Shown here piece by piece: positions 15,432 through 23,189 of a DNA stretch of 64,000 nt. The notes beneath the pieces are model-generated. The model did no database searches. It worked only from the letters and a program-made list of their open reading frames with translations, and had not been told where the DNA came from. The position numbers were made by a program, and so were the translations under genes. This DNA is from Amycolatopsis nalaikhensis. GTDB taxonomy: Bacteria; Actinomycetota; Actinomycetes; Mycobacteriales; Pseudonocardiaceae. Location: the NCBI RefSeq assembly GCF_030264295.1, contig NZ_CP127173.1:9183501-9247500 (forward strand), given 5' to 3'. Every line of letters starts with the position of its first letter. Within the stretch, counting starts at the first letter, position 1.

Positions 15432-16400
15432 GTGTCCGACACCTCGATGCGCGCCGTCGTCCAGCACACCCTCGGCGGTCCCGACGTGCTTTCGGTTCAG
15501 CGAGTGCCCCGCCCCGAACCGCTGCCGACCGAGGTCCGGGTGAAGGTGCACGCGGCCGGTATCAACCCGGTGGACTGGAAGACCCGGGCGGGCGCGGGCA
15601 TGGCGGGCGTGCTCGGCGAGCCGCCTTTCATCCTCGGCTGGGACGTCTCCGGCGTCGTGGAGAAGGTCGGCTTCGGCGTCACGACCCTGCGGGAAGGCGA
15701 CGAGGTCTACGGCATGCCCTGGTTCCCGCGGGCGGCCGGGGGTTACGCCGAATACGTCACCGCGCCGGCCCGGCAGTTCGCCCGCAAGCCCGCGAGCCTC
15801 AGCCACGAGCAGGCCGCCGCCGTGCCGCTCGCCGCCCTCACCGCGTGGCAGGCGCTCGTCGACACCGCGCACGTCCAGGCCGGGCAGCGCGTGCTGATCC
15901 ACGCCGCCGCCGGTGGTGTCGGGCACCTGGCAGTCCAGTTCGCCAAGCACCTCGGCGCCCACGTGCTCGGCACCGCCCGGGCCCGCAGCCACGACTGGCT
16001 CACCAAGCTCGGCGTGGACGAGCTCATCGACTACACCGCCGTCCGGTTCGAGGACGCGGCCTCCGACGTCGACGTCGTGATCGACCTGGTCGGCGACGTC
16101 CACGACCACACGAGCACGCGGTCCCTGGACGTGCTGCGCCCGGGCGGGCTCCTGGTCGCCGTCCCGGCGGGGGTGTCACCCGAACTGGCCGCCGCGGCCG
16201 AGGCGAAGGGCGTGCGCGTGTCGCCGTTCCTGGTCGAGCCGGATGGCCCCGCGCTCACCACCATCGGCGCCCTCCTCGACTCCGGCGAGGTGGCGGTGGA
16301 GGTCGAGGAGGTGTTCCCGCTCGACCAGGTCGCCGCGGCGCACACCCGCGGCGAGTCCAACCGCACGCGCGGCAAGCTCGTCCTGCGCGTGGCGTCCTGA
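15432..16400 (+). CDS. NADPH:quinone oxidoreductase / zinc-less alcohol dehydrogenase
   Basis: A 322-aa medium-chain dehydrogenase/reductase of the quinone-oxidoreductase type. The N-terminal GroES-like part contains VKVHAAGINPVDWKTRAG and ILGWDVSGVVEKVG. The Rossmann domain starts at GQRVLIHAAAGGVGHLAVQFAKHLGAHVLGTA with the AAGGVG loop. No catalytic or structural zinc cysteines are present. HTRGESNRTRGKLVLRV is the family C-terminus. It probably reduces quinones or alpha,beta-unsaturated carbonyls with NADPH. It starts at GTG 15432 and is likely controlled by the divergent HxlR regulator. Confidence 0.93.
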   Translation: MSDTSMRAVVQHTLGGPDVLSVQRVPRPEPLPTEVRVKVHAAGINPVDWKTRAGAGMAGVLGEPPFILGWDVSGVVEKVGFGVTTLREGDEVYGMPWFPRAAGGYAEYVTAPARQFARKPASLSHEQAAAVPLAALTAWQALVDTAHVQAGQRVLIHAAAGGVGHLAVQFAKHLGAHVLGTARARSHDWLTKLGVDELIDYTAVRFEDAASDVDVVIDLVGDVHDHTSTRSLDVLRPGGLLVAVPAGVSPELAAAAEAKGVRVSPFLVEPDGPALTTIGALLDSGEVAVEVEEVFPLDQVAAAHTRGESNRTRGKLVLRVAS

Positions 16401-16433
16401 CGGCTACGCCGGTGAGGGCCGCCCGAACTGAGG

Positions 16434-17264
16434 TCACTTCCAGGGCAGGACGGCTCCGTCGCGGATCAGCTCGCCGTACTGACCCGGGTCGACCGGCCGG
16501 GACACCAGCTCCAGCACCGTCTCCGCCGCCTGGGCCGGGCTCGGCGCGTCGCTCACGTCCCACCACATCGCCGACGTCGGCGTGTTCATCATCCCGGGAC
16601 AGACGGCCGCGAGCAGGATTCCGCGCGCCAGGTCGTCGTCGCGGCGCTGCGCCGCGAGGGCGCGCACCGCCGCGACCTGGCCGATCTTGGACGGGATGTT
16701 GACGAATCCCGGCCAGTCGCCGGCGCGGGCGGTGCCGTCCTTCACCGCGTCGCGCCACGCTGCCACCTGCTTGTCCACCTCGTCCAAAGAGGACAGCCCG
16801 TCGAACCGGTCGTGCAAGGCGGGCGCCAGGTGCCGCAGCGTGCCGAACGAACTGGCGACCACGAGGAACCGGCCGCCGTCGCGCAGCAGCGGGGTGAACG
16901 CACGCAGGAGCCGCGTGGTGCCGAAGTTGTTGACCTCGGCGTACTCCTCGACGATCGCGCGCGGGTCGTCGTCCGGACCGACTCGCATCACCGCGTTGCC
17001 GAACACGACGTCGACGCCGCCGTGCCGGTCCGCCAGCCGCTCGGCCAGCCGCGCCGACCCGTGCGGATCGGCGACGTCGAGGACCTCGCCGCGCACCCGA
17101 GCGCCGCCGCCGGGCAAAGCGTCGACGGCCTGCGCGACGCGTTCGGCGTCGCGGCCGGTCAGATACACGGTGTCCTCAGTGGACAGCTGTTGCGCCAGTC
17201 CTTCGACGAGGGCGAGCCCGAGGCCTTGGGTGGCGCCGGTGACGAGGGCGACTTTCGGGGTCAT
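16434..17264 (-). CDS. SDR family protein, carbonyl-reductase-like, lacking the catalytic Tyr
   Basis: A 276-aa Rossmann protein with VALVTGATQGLGLALVEGLA, the classical TGxxxGxG loop, and a long insert before the active-site helix, as in carbonyl reductase 1. Where the family has YxxxK it reads N-I-P-S-K (FVNIPSKIGQVAAV), so the Lys is kept but the Tyr is replaced by Asn; VCPGMMNTPTSAM follows as the PG motif. Dehydrogenase activity is therefore doubtful or uses another acid. The start ATG overlaps the stop of the upstream SDR by 4 bp, so the two SDRs form a translationally coupled pair. Confidence 0.85.
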   Translation of the reverse strand: MTPKVALVTGATQGLGLALVEGLAQQLSTEDTVYLTGRDAERVAQAVDALPGGGARVRGEVLDVADPHGSARLAERLADRHGGVDVVFGNAVMRVGPDDDPRAIVEEYAEVNNFGTTRLLRAFTPLLRDGGRFLVVASSFGTLRHLAPALHDRFDGLSSLDEVDKQVAAWRDAVKDGTARAGDWPGFVNIPSKIGQVAAVRALAAQRRDDDLARGILLAAVCPGMMNTPTSAMWWDVSDAPSPAQAAETVLELVSRPVDPGQYGELIRDGAVLPWK

Positions 17265-18199
17265 GCGATTCCTTTGGCGAGCAGGGTTTCGGAGAGGGTC
17301 CAGAGACGCTCGGCGCCTTCGGGGTCGAGCGCGTAGCGGGCGACACCCTGCAGGGGCCCCGCGGCGCCCCGGCGGTCGATCGTCTCGCTTTCGTTGCAGT
17401 CGGCGAAGTAGCGGCCGCCGATGCCCTCGAGCAGGGGTGAGGTCGCGAGCAGCACCGACGTCGCCGCGCCCTGCTCCGGGGTCTTCATCAGCTCGGGCGG
17501 GATCGTGCCGGAGCCGCGGCCGCCGGTGTGGCGCTGCAGGTTCGTGAAGATCGCGCCGGGCATGAGGGCGTTCGCGGTGATGCCGTCCCCGGCCCACCGC
17601 CGCGTCGCTTCCACGGCGAAGAGCACGTTGGCGGTCTTGGACTGGCCGTAGGCGAGCCACGGGTCATACGCCCGGAAGGCGAAGCCGACGTCGTCGAAAA
17701 CCACCGGCGACAGCTGGTGCCCGCTCGAGCTGACCAGCACGATCCGGGCCGCGCCGTCGGCGGCCAGCGCGTCGCGCAGGCCGGTGGCGAGGGCGAAGTG
17801 CCCGAGGTGGTTGGTGGCGAACTGCAGCTCCCAGCCCTGCGCGGTGTACTGCTCGGGCGTGGCCATCACCCCGGCGTTGGCGACCAGGACGTGCAGCGGG
17901 CCGTCCCACGCCGCGGTGAAGGCGGCGACCGAGTCCGGGTCGCTGAGGTCCAGCGGCGCGACCCGCAGTGAGGTGCTGCCGGTCGTCGCGGTGATGTCCC
18001 GGCCAACACGTTCGCCCGCCGCCACATCGCGGACGGCCAGGGTGACTTCGGCGCCGGTCGAGGCCAGGGCACGCGCCGTCTCGACGCCGAGCCCGGAGGA
18101 CGCGCCCGTCACCACCGCGCGCCGTCCGGTCAGGTCGGCGCCTTCCGCCACCTCGGCCGCGGTGCTGCTGAATCCGTAAGGGGTTTCGATCAGGTTCAC
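17261..18199 (-). CDS. SDR family oxidoreductase (retinol-dehydrogenase-like)
   Basis: A 312-aa SDR starting at GTG 18199. It has RRAVVTGASSGLGVETARALAS (NAD(P) loop), VLVANAGVM, LVSSSGHQLSPVVFDD and the intact active-site motif YGQSKTANVLF. The length and the Y-D-P-W-L-A-Y-G-Q-S-K context fit the retinol dehydrogenase/protochlorophyllide-reductase-like group that is abundant in actinomycetes with varied, mostly unknown substrates. It is the first gene of a two-SDR operon. The 77 bp upstream, shared with the convergent-facing secreted protein gene's 3' end, show no clear operator. Confidence 0.92.
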   Translation of the reverse strand: MNLIETPYGFSSTAAEVAEGADLTGRRAVVTGASSGLGVETARALASTGAEVTLAVRDVAAGERVGRDITATTGSTSLRVAPLDLSDPDSVAAFTAAWDGPLHVLVANAGVMATPEQYTAQGWELQFATNHLGHFALATGLRDALAADGAARIVLVSSSGHQLSPVVFDDVGFAFRAYDPWLAYGQSKTANVLFAVEATRRWAGDGITANALMPGAIFTNLQRHTGGRGSGTIPPELMKTPEQGAATSVLLATSPLLEGIGGRYFADCNESETIDRRGAAGPLQGVARYALDPEGAERLWTLSETLLAKGIA

Positions 18200-18276
18200 G
18201 ACTTCACGCTATGACCGATCCGGCCATGCGAACAGCGAAAGTTCAGCACACCGGGTATGCGCTCACGTCATGACGC

Positions 18277-18867
18277 TCAAAGGCAGGGCGGCCGGTACCC
18301 CGCGATGCGCAGCCCGCTGAACGCGAGCTCGTTCGGGGTCTTGCCGACGAACACCAAACCCCGCGCCTCCCGCAGCGCCGACGCGAACGAGTACGCCGGC
18401 GTGCCCAGCTCCGGCAGCGACGTCCACGCCCGGGGCGCGAAGCTGAAGAACTTCGTCACGACCTTGCCACCCGTCGACGGCACGAGCGTCAGCCACTTGT
18501 CGCCGCCGCTCCAGTGCGACGCCGGGCGCAGCTGGACGTAGAGATCGTCGCTCGCGCGGTAGGTCAGCCAGAACCCCGCCGAACGCGACAGGTCAGCCTG
18601 CGCTTCGAACTGGTTGCCCAGCCACACCACGACCACGTGCCACTCGGCGTTCAGGAAGCTGACCTTCGCCGTGTACCGGTTCCCTTCGCGGACAAGAAGG
18701 TTCCCGGTGGGCGGGACGGTGGTGCCTTCACCGCTGGCGAGCCACTGCTGCAGCCGGTCGATCGACGGCGTCGGGCACTCGCAGCCCGGCCGTGGTGCCG
18801 CGTCGGCACCCGGGGTGACCAGGGAAAACACCAGCAGGGACGCGAGAACCGCGAACGCGAGGCGCAT
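18277..18867 (-). CDS. Secreted hypothetical protein
   Basis: A 196-aa protein with a Sec signal peptide (MRLAFAVLASLLVFSLVTPGADA, cleavage probably after ADA). The mature part begins APRPGCECPTPSIDRLQQWLAS and continues as a beta-rich domain (RYTAKVSFLNAEWHVVVVWLGNQFEAQ, LYVQLRPASHWSGGDKWLTLV). I do not recognise a family. There are two cysteines near the mature N-terminus (CEC) and one at the C-terminal end (PPCL), so disulfides are possible. It is divergent from the 41-aa peptide gene at 18966; the 98-bp gap between them would hold both promoters. Confidence 0.75.
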   Translation of the reverse strand: MRLAFAVLASLLVFSLVTPGADAAPRPGCECPTPSIDRLQQWLASGEGTTVPPTGNLLVREGNRYTAKVSFLNAEWHVVVVWLGNQFEAQADLSRSAGFWLTYRASDDLYVQLRPASHWSGGDKWLTLVPSTGGKVVTKFFSFAPRAWTSLPELGTPAYSFASALREARGLVFVGKTPNELAFSGLRIAGYRPPCL

Positions 18868-18965
18868 GCCGGGAAGCTACCACGGCGAGTGTGCCGCGCG
18901 TCACGGAATGCCCGGCGATCTTGGGCGCTACACAGGAACAGGAACCGTTCGACCCGAGGAGGGCC

Positions 18966-19091
18966 ATGTCCGCCACCGCCACGCCCGAGGAGACCGCACC
19001 CGTCGTGCCGGCGCTCGACGACTTCGACTTCGAGCTCACCGACGGCGCCGCCTGCCGCATCGACGACCCGGACTGCGAAGCCTGCCAGTAA
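18966..19091 (+). CDS. Short cysteine-rich peptide, RiPP-precursor-like
   Basis: A 41-aa peptide from ATG 18966, preceded by a strong GAGGAGGG ribosome-binding site. The N-terminal part is acidic and Ala/Thr/Pro-rich (MSATATPEETAPVVPALDDFDFELTD), resembling leader peptides with an FDFELxD-type recognition stretch such as those of FxLD lanthipeptides and thiopeptides. The C-terminal 15 residues hold three cysteines (ACRIDDPDCEACQ). No modification enzyme lies nearby, so either it is an orphan precursor processed in trans or a small metal-binding peptide with a CxxC end. The stop is 2 bp from the convergent alkylation-repair gene's stop. An upstream ATG-like frame at 18891 is rejected because the ribosome-binding site favours 18966. 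Confidence 0.55.
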   Translation: MSATATPEETAPVVPALDDFDFELTDGAACRIDDPDCEACQ

Positions 19092-19092
19092 G

Positions 19093-20208
19093 TCAGCGCT
19101 CGTCCGCTCCGGCCTCGAGGACGAACTCCGCGCGGCCGGAGCGGACGCCGTTGACCTGCAGCTCCAGCGCGTGCGGTCCCGGGTGGTAGCGCCGGGTGGT
19201 GATCACCCGGAACGAGTGCTCCCGGCTCAGCTCGAAGCTCTCCCCCGGCGCCAGCACGCGCGTGGTGAGCTTGAACGTCTTGCCGGTCAAGGTGCCGTTG
19301 GCCTTGCGGTGGTGGACGACGTAGTCGATCGCGAGCCGCGCGGGGTCCGGGTCGGGGTTGTGCACCGTCGCGGTGAACCGCAGGCTCCCGCCGATCGCCA
19401 CGGTGTCCGACGCGAGGCGCGGCCCGGTCACTTCGACGCGCGTGGGCGCGAACCCGAGCAAGCCGAGCGCTTCGGGATGGCCTTGCTTGACGAGCGTGCG
19501 CAGCGCGTGCCGCACGAGTTTCCCGGTGGCCACCGGGTCATCGCCCGGCTCGGCCAGCCAGGCTGACGCGGTCGCCACGGCCAGCTCCGGTTCACGGCGG
19601 CTGAGGTCGTTGAGGTGGTTGGCGACGGACCGCCGCACGTACTCGCTTTCGTCGCGGTACAACGCGTTCAGGATCGGCAGGGTCGCTCGCGGCTCGGCCA
19701 GGACGCGCGGCACGCGCACCGCCCACGGCAGCATCGGCCGGGTTCCCTCCGACGCGAGCCGCCGCACGTCGTGGCTGTCCGACCGGGTCCAGCCCTCGAT
19801 CGCCGCCAGCGCGCGGTCGAGGTCGTGGTTGAGCAAGGTGCGCAGGGCGAACTCGGCCGTCAGGCGCGGGGTGAGCTCGGCCAGCAGGGCGAGCGCGTCG
19901 TCGAACGCCGCCGCCGTGCCCTCGTCGACGGCCTTGACCGCGACGGCGCTGGTGACCGGCCAGATCAGCCAGCCGGTGAAGGAGGGCGCGCGGGCGGCCG
20001 CGGCGCGGATCGTCGCCGCGAAGGACGCGTAGTCGCCCGGCAGGTCGGCGAGCAGCGCGTCCCGCAGGAGGTCGCTGCGTTCCCGAAGCGACAACGGCGC
20101 GAGCGCGGCTTCCGCGGCGGCGACCCGCGATTTCGGGACCGTCAAACGGAGAGCGGCGGCGAGATCCCGGACGGCCGGGGCGCCGATCAGTTCGTCGGCG
20201 AACGGCAT
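19093..20208 (-). CDS. DNA alkylation repair protein (AlkC/AlkD-like HEAT protein)
   Basis: A 371-aa protein from ATG 20208. Helical HEAT-like repeats fill the first two thirds (…TAEFALRTLLNHDLDRALAAIEGWTRSDSHDVRRLASEGTRPMLPWAVRVPRVL…, …LYRDESEYVRRSVANHLNDLSRREPELAVA). This is the architecture of AlkD/AlkC glycosylases, which remove N3- and N7-alkylated purines without base flipping. The SDSHDVRRLASEGTRP and EYVRRSVANHLND segments match the DNA-contacting repeats. A beta-rich C-terminal extension (PDPDPARLAIDYVVHHRKANGTLTGKTFKL…) is an immunoglobulin-like domain seen in the longer AlkC-type members. It acts alone; no adaptive-response genes are nearby. Confidence 0.88.
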   Translation of the reverse strand: MPFADELIGAPAVRDLAAALRLTVPKSRVAAAEAALAPLSLRERSDLLRDALLADLPGDYASFAATIRAAAARAPSFTGWLIWPVTSAVAVKAVDEGTAAAFDDALALLAELTPRLTAEFALRTLLNHDLDRALAAIEGWTRSDSHDVRRLASEGTRPMLPWAVRVPRVLAEPRATLPILNALYRDESEYVRRSVANHLNDLSRREPELAVATASAWLAEPGDDPVATGKLVRHALRTLVKQGHPEALGLLGFAPTRVEVTGPRLASDTVAIGGSLRFTATVHNPDPDPARLAIDYVVHHRKANGTLTGKTFKLTTRVLAPGESFELSREHSFRVITTRRYHPGPHALELQVNGVRSGRAEFVLEAGADER

Positions 20209-20255
20209 GGCGACCTCCCGGGCGAGCGCTGGCCCGCTGATCCTGCCACGCGGGC

Positions 20256-21212
20256 TCAGTCCACCGGCGGGGTCCCGTGCGTGTGGAACGACTCGATCGT
20301 CTTCAGCCCCCACGCCTGCCCCTTGGCCCGCTCGGCTTCGGTCCACGTGACCGGCTCCCAGTCGGGCGCGAAGATCAGTCGCGCGGTCGGGTTGCACAGT
20401 TCGATGCGGTTGCCGCCGGGCTCGTAGACGTAGAGGAAGAACGTCTGCTGGATCGCGTGCTTGTGCGGCCCGGTTTCGATGTGGACGCCGTTGTCGAGCG
20501 CGATGTCGGCGGCGCGCAGGATGTCCTCGCGCGTGTCCGCGGCGAACGCGATGTGGCGCAGGCGCCCGCTCGACTTCGTCCAGTCGTTGGTGTAGACGAG
20601 GTCGTAGGACTTCTGCGCGAAGTGCGTCCACTGCCCGGAAATGGCGCCGCTGTCGAGCCGGATCTGTTCGGTGACGCGGCCGCCGAGCGCGTCGCAGACG
20701 AACCGGCCGTTCGCCTCCGCGTCCCGCGCCAGGTAGTTGACGTGGTCGAGGCGGCGGACGCCGACCCCGCGCCCCGGGTAGGCCTGCGCCTGGTTCTTCA
20801 GCGCCGGCCGCAGGTGCTCGGGCGGGTCGTAGCGCTCGGTTTCCCAGTAGAGCTCGAACTCGTGGCCGTCCGGGTCGCGGAACAGGTAGGACGGGCCGAT
20901 CCCGGTGCCGCCGTCGACCCAGCCGACACCGAGGCCGCGCTGCTCGAGCGCGACCACCCGCCGCTTCAACGCGTCCTCACTGGACGCTCGCAGCGCCGTC
21001 CGCCCGACCCCGGACGTCTTCGTCGCCGTGAGCTTGAGGCTGTGGTGCTCGTAGTCGTCCCAGGTGCGCAGGTACACCGAGTCGCCGTCGGTGCCGTTCT
21101 CGGTCAGGCCGAGCACGCGGACGAAGAAGTCCAGGCTCTTCTCCGGTTCCGGGGTGAACAGCTCGACGTACCCGAGGTGCGCGATCTCATGTCGGGGCGA
21201 GGGCTCGGGCAC
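20256..21212 (-). CDS. Type I extradiol ring-cleavage dioxygenase (catechol 2,3-dioxygenase-like)
   Basis: A 318-aa two-domain VOC protein. The C-terminal domain keeps the 2-His-1-Glu iron triad: H157 (RLDHVNYL), H220 (LRHIAFAAD) and E271 (NRIELCN), together with HKHAIQQTFFLYVYEPGGN of the catechol 2,3-dioxygenase group. It should cleave a catechol-type ring meta to the hydroxyls using Fe(II) and O2. It is the third gene of an operon with CHA aldolase and 4-oxalomesaconate tautomerase, which normally work downstream of type II or III dioxygenases; this suggests that a type I enzyme feeds the 4-oxalomesaconate route here. It starts at GTG 21212, 10 bp after the tautomerase stop. Confidence 0.88.
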   Translation of the reverse strand: MPEPSPRHEIAHLGYVELFTPEPEKSLDFFVRVLGLTENGTDGDSVYLRTWDDYEHHSLKLTATKTSGVGRTALRASSEDALKRRVVALEQRGLGVGWVDGGTGIGPSYLFRDPDGHEFELYWETERYDPPEHLRPALKNQAQAYPGRGVGVRRLDHVNYLARDAEANGRFVCDALGGRVTEQIRLDSGAISGQWTHFAQKSYDLVYTNDWTKSSGRLRHIAFAADTREDILRAADIALDNGVHIETGPHKHAIQQTFFLYVYEPGGNRIELCNPTARLIFAPDWEPVTWTEAERAKGQAWGLKTIESFHTHGTPPVD

Positions 21213-21222
21213 AGTCGGCTCC

Positions 21223-22287
21223 TCACTGCCGGGGGAACACGGTGCCGTCGAACAGCTTCCGCGCCGTGCGGATCACCGTCGAACGGCGGACCCGGGGCGG
21301 GGTGGTCGTGGTGTCGAACTCGATGCCGACGGCGAGCTTCCCGCTGGCGTGCTCGATTTCGACCGGCTCCCCCGCAGGCGGGGCGACGAGCAGCTCGCTG
21401 CCCACCGCGCCGTCGAGCAGCAGCGCCGTCACCACGCTGACGCCGCCGAGCACGCCGATCGACGGGTGCGGCTTGACCGGGATGAACGTGCGGGTGCAGA
21501 TCGCGCCGCCGTCGCGGGGCGCCGCGACCAGCGTGGTCTTGGGTACCGAACTGGCGCTGACGTCGCCGAGCCCCATCAACTTCCCGGCTTCGGTGCGCAG
21601 CGCGTCGATCCGCTCGGTGAGGGCGGAGTCGGCGGCCAGGACGTCGGCCGGTTCGTAGCCGGTGATGCCGAGGTCCGCCGCGCGCGCCACGACGACCGGC
21701 ATCCCGTTGTCCACACAGGACACTTCGATGCCGCCGACGTCGTCGCGGACGTGGCCGGTGGGCAGCAGGCTGCCGCACACGGACCCTTCGGTCTCGGTGA
21801 AGTCCAGCTCGACCGGGGCGGCCGTGCCGGGCACGCCGGAGATGGCCGTGCCGCCGCTGTAGTCGACTTCGCCGCCGGGGGTGGCGAAGGTCGCGACGGC
21901 GATGGTGCCGGTGTTGAGCAGCCGCACGCGGACGGTGGTGCGCTCGGGCCCGGCGGGCACCAGCCCGCGCTCGACGGCGAACTGCCCGACGCCGGCGAGC
22001 AGGTTGCCGCAGGTCTGGCGGTCGGAGACGGTCGGCTGGTCCACGCCGAGCTGCAGGAAGAGGTAGTCGACGTCGTGGCCGGGCTCGGTCGCCGCGGAGA
22101 CGATCGCGACCTTGCTGGTGACGAGGTGCGCGCCGCCGATCCCGTCGATCTGGCGCGGGTCCGGGGTGCCCATGATCCGCAGCAGCAGGTCGTCGCGGGC
22201 GGCCGGGTCGGCGGGCAGGTCCTCGGCGAGGAAGTACGCGCCCTTCGAAGTCCCGCCGCGCATGAGCATGCAGCGCACGCCGGTCAT
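21223..22287 (-). CDS. 4-oxalomesaconate tautomerase (PrpF family)
   Basis: A 354-aa protein of the PrpF/GalD/LigU group with the diagnostic RCMLMRGGTSKGAYFLAEDLP start, DRQTCGNLLAGVG and CTRTFIPVKPHPSIGVLGGVSVVTALLLDGAVG. These enzymes shift the double bond or keto/enol form of 4-oxalomesaconate in gallate and protocatechuate 4,5-cleavage. The paired substrate-binding cysteines appear in DRQTCGN and VSCVDNGMP. The start ATG overlaps the aldolase stop by 4 bp, so the pair is coupled. The context (aldolase, dioxygenase, hydratase elsewhere in the region) favours the 4-oxalomesaconate role over 2-methylaconitate isomerisation. Confidence 0.88.
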   Translation of the reverse strand: MTGVRCMLMRGGTSKGAYFLAEDLPADPAARDDLLLRIMGTPDPRQIDGIGGAHLVTSKVAIVSAATEPGHDVDYLFLQLGVDQPTVSDRQTCGNLLAGVGQFAVERGLVPAGPERTTVRVRLLNTGTIAVATFATPGGEVDYSGGTAISGVPGTAAPVELDFTETEGSVCGSLLPTGHVRDDVGGIEVSCVDNGMPVVVARAADLGITGYEPADVLAADSALTERIDALRTEAGKLMGLGDVSASSVPKTTLVAAPRDGGAICTRTFIPVKPHPSIGVLGGVSVVTALLLDGAVGSELLVAPPAGEPVEIEHASGKLAVGIEFDTTTTPPRVRRSTVIRTARKLFDGTVFPRQ

Positions 22288-22988
22288 GCCTGCTCCTTCT
22301 CGTACTCCTCGGCGGTCAGGTACCGGACGCCGAGGGCTTCGAGCTTTTCGCGCAGCCCGTAGCGGTCGAGGCCCAGCTGGCCGTTGGCGAAGGCTTCCCG
22401 CGCGGCGGCTTCCTTTTCCAGCCGCGCCTGCGACGCCTCCAGTCCGGTTTGGACATCTTCGCGGCGCACGCGCATGACGCCGTCGTCGTCGGCGAGGATG
22501 GCGTCGCCGGGCCGGATGACCTGCCCGCCGATGACGACGGGCACGTTCACCGCGCCGGCGGTGGCCTTGACCGTGCCCTGCGCGCTGACCGCGGCCGACC
22601 ACACGGGGAAGCCGAGCTCACGCAGGTCGGCGACGTCGCGGACGCCGGTGTTGATGACCAGGCCGCGCACGCCGCGGCGCCGCAGCGCGGTGGCGAAGAG
22701 TTCCCCGAAGAGCCCGTCGCGGCACGGCGAAGTGGTGGCGACGACCAGGACGTCGCCTTCGCGGCACTGCTCGACGGCGGCGTGGATCATGAGGTTGTCC
22801 CCGGGCCAGCACAACGCGGTGACGGCGGTTCCGCCGACGCGCGCGCCGTCCTGGATCGGCCGCAGGTCCGGGCCGAGCAGCCCGGAGCGGCCGAGAGCCT
22901 CGTGCACGGTGGCGACGCCGTATTCGGCCAGCCGCGTGACCTGTTCGAGGTCGGCGCGCGGGGGATCGGTGACGATGACGGGCTTCAT
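22284..22988 (-). CDS. 4-hydroxy-4-carboxy-2-oxoadipate (CHA) aldolase / oxaloacetate decarboxylase
   Basis: A 234-aa RraA-fold class II aldolase from ATG 22988; a GTG three codons upstream is possible but has a poorer ribosome-binding site. Family marks are YGVATVHEALGRSGLL, GTAVTALCWPGDNLMIHAAVE and GLVINTGVRDVADLRELGFPVW, with the GxRD metal/substrate motif, followed by VNVPVVIGGQVIRPGDAILADDDGVMRV. LigK/GalC-type enzymes split CHA to pyruvate and oxaloacetate, the last step of the protocatechuate 4,5-/gallate pathway. It is the first gene of the aldolase-tautomerase-dioxygenase operon and lies 28 bp downstream of an AAATTGT-N2-ACAATTT operator. Confidence 0.9.
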   Translation of the reverse strand: MKPVIVTDPPRADLEQVTRLAEYGVATVHEALGRSGLLGPDLRPIQDGARVGGTAVTALCWPGDNLMIHAAVEQCREGDVLVVATTSPCRDGLFGELFATALRRRGVRGLVINTGVRDVADLRELGFPVWSAAVSAQGTVKATAGAVNVPVVIGGQVIRPGDAILADDDGVMRVRREDVQTGLEASQARLEKEAAAREAFANGQLGLDRYGLREKLEALGVRYLTAEEYEKEQA

Positions 22989-23015
22989 ACGGTCCACCGT
23001 AGAGTTCCGTCGACG

Positions 23016-23031
23016 AAATTGTCAACAATTT
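23016..23031. promoter_or_regulatory. GntR(FCD) operator upstream of the CHA aldolase operon
   Basis: AAATTGTCAACAATTT, with perfect 7-bp arms and a 2-bp centre, lies 28 bp before the aldolase start. Nearly the same 16-mer occurs at 23893-23908 and 30072-30087, ahead of the other two transcription units of the region. It is assigned to the FCD-GntR encoded at 23190-23864 by position. Confidence 0.85.
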
Positions 23032-23068
23032 TGGCGGGCAAGTCACGGGCGGAGGAGCGCCCCAATGT

Positions 23069-23158
23069 GGCCTTCGGTGCGTCTGACGCAACCAAGGCGG
23101 CCTTCGGTGCGTGAGACGCAACCAAGGCGGCCTTCGGTGCGTGAGACGCAACCAAGGC
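23069..23158. repeat. Three tandem copies of a 30-bp hairpin-forming repeat
   Basis: Three abutting 30-bp units occupy 23069-23098, 23099-23128 and 23129-23158; units 2 and 3 are identical and unit 1 differs by two bases (gtct against gtga). Each unit is an imperfect palindrome (GCCTT…TGCGT…ACGCA…AAGGC), and a further partial unit follows. They lie between the GntR stop (23190) and the aldolase operator, so they may act as a terminator or attenuator array after the regulator gene. They also resemble dispersed intergenic repeats that I associate with Amycolatopsis genomes (unverified). Confidence 0.8.
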
Positions 23159-23189
23159 CGCCTTGGGGCGCTTGGGCCAGGGCGATCGG

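Noticed and set aside
22284..22988. RraA regulator of RNase E
   Set aside because: It shares the RraA fold, but the GxRD aldolase motif and the operon with tautomerase and dioxygenase favour CHA aldolase.
23069..23158. CRISPR-like tandem repeats
   Set aside because: The three 30-bp units abut with no spacers, and no cas gene is present.
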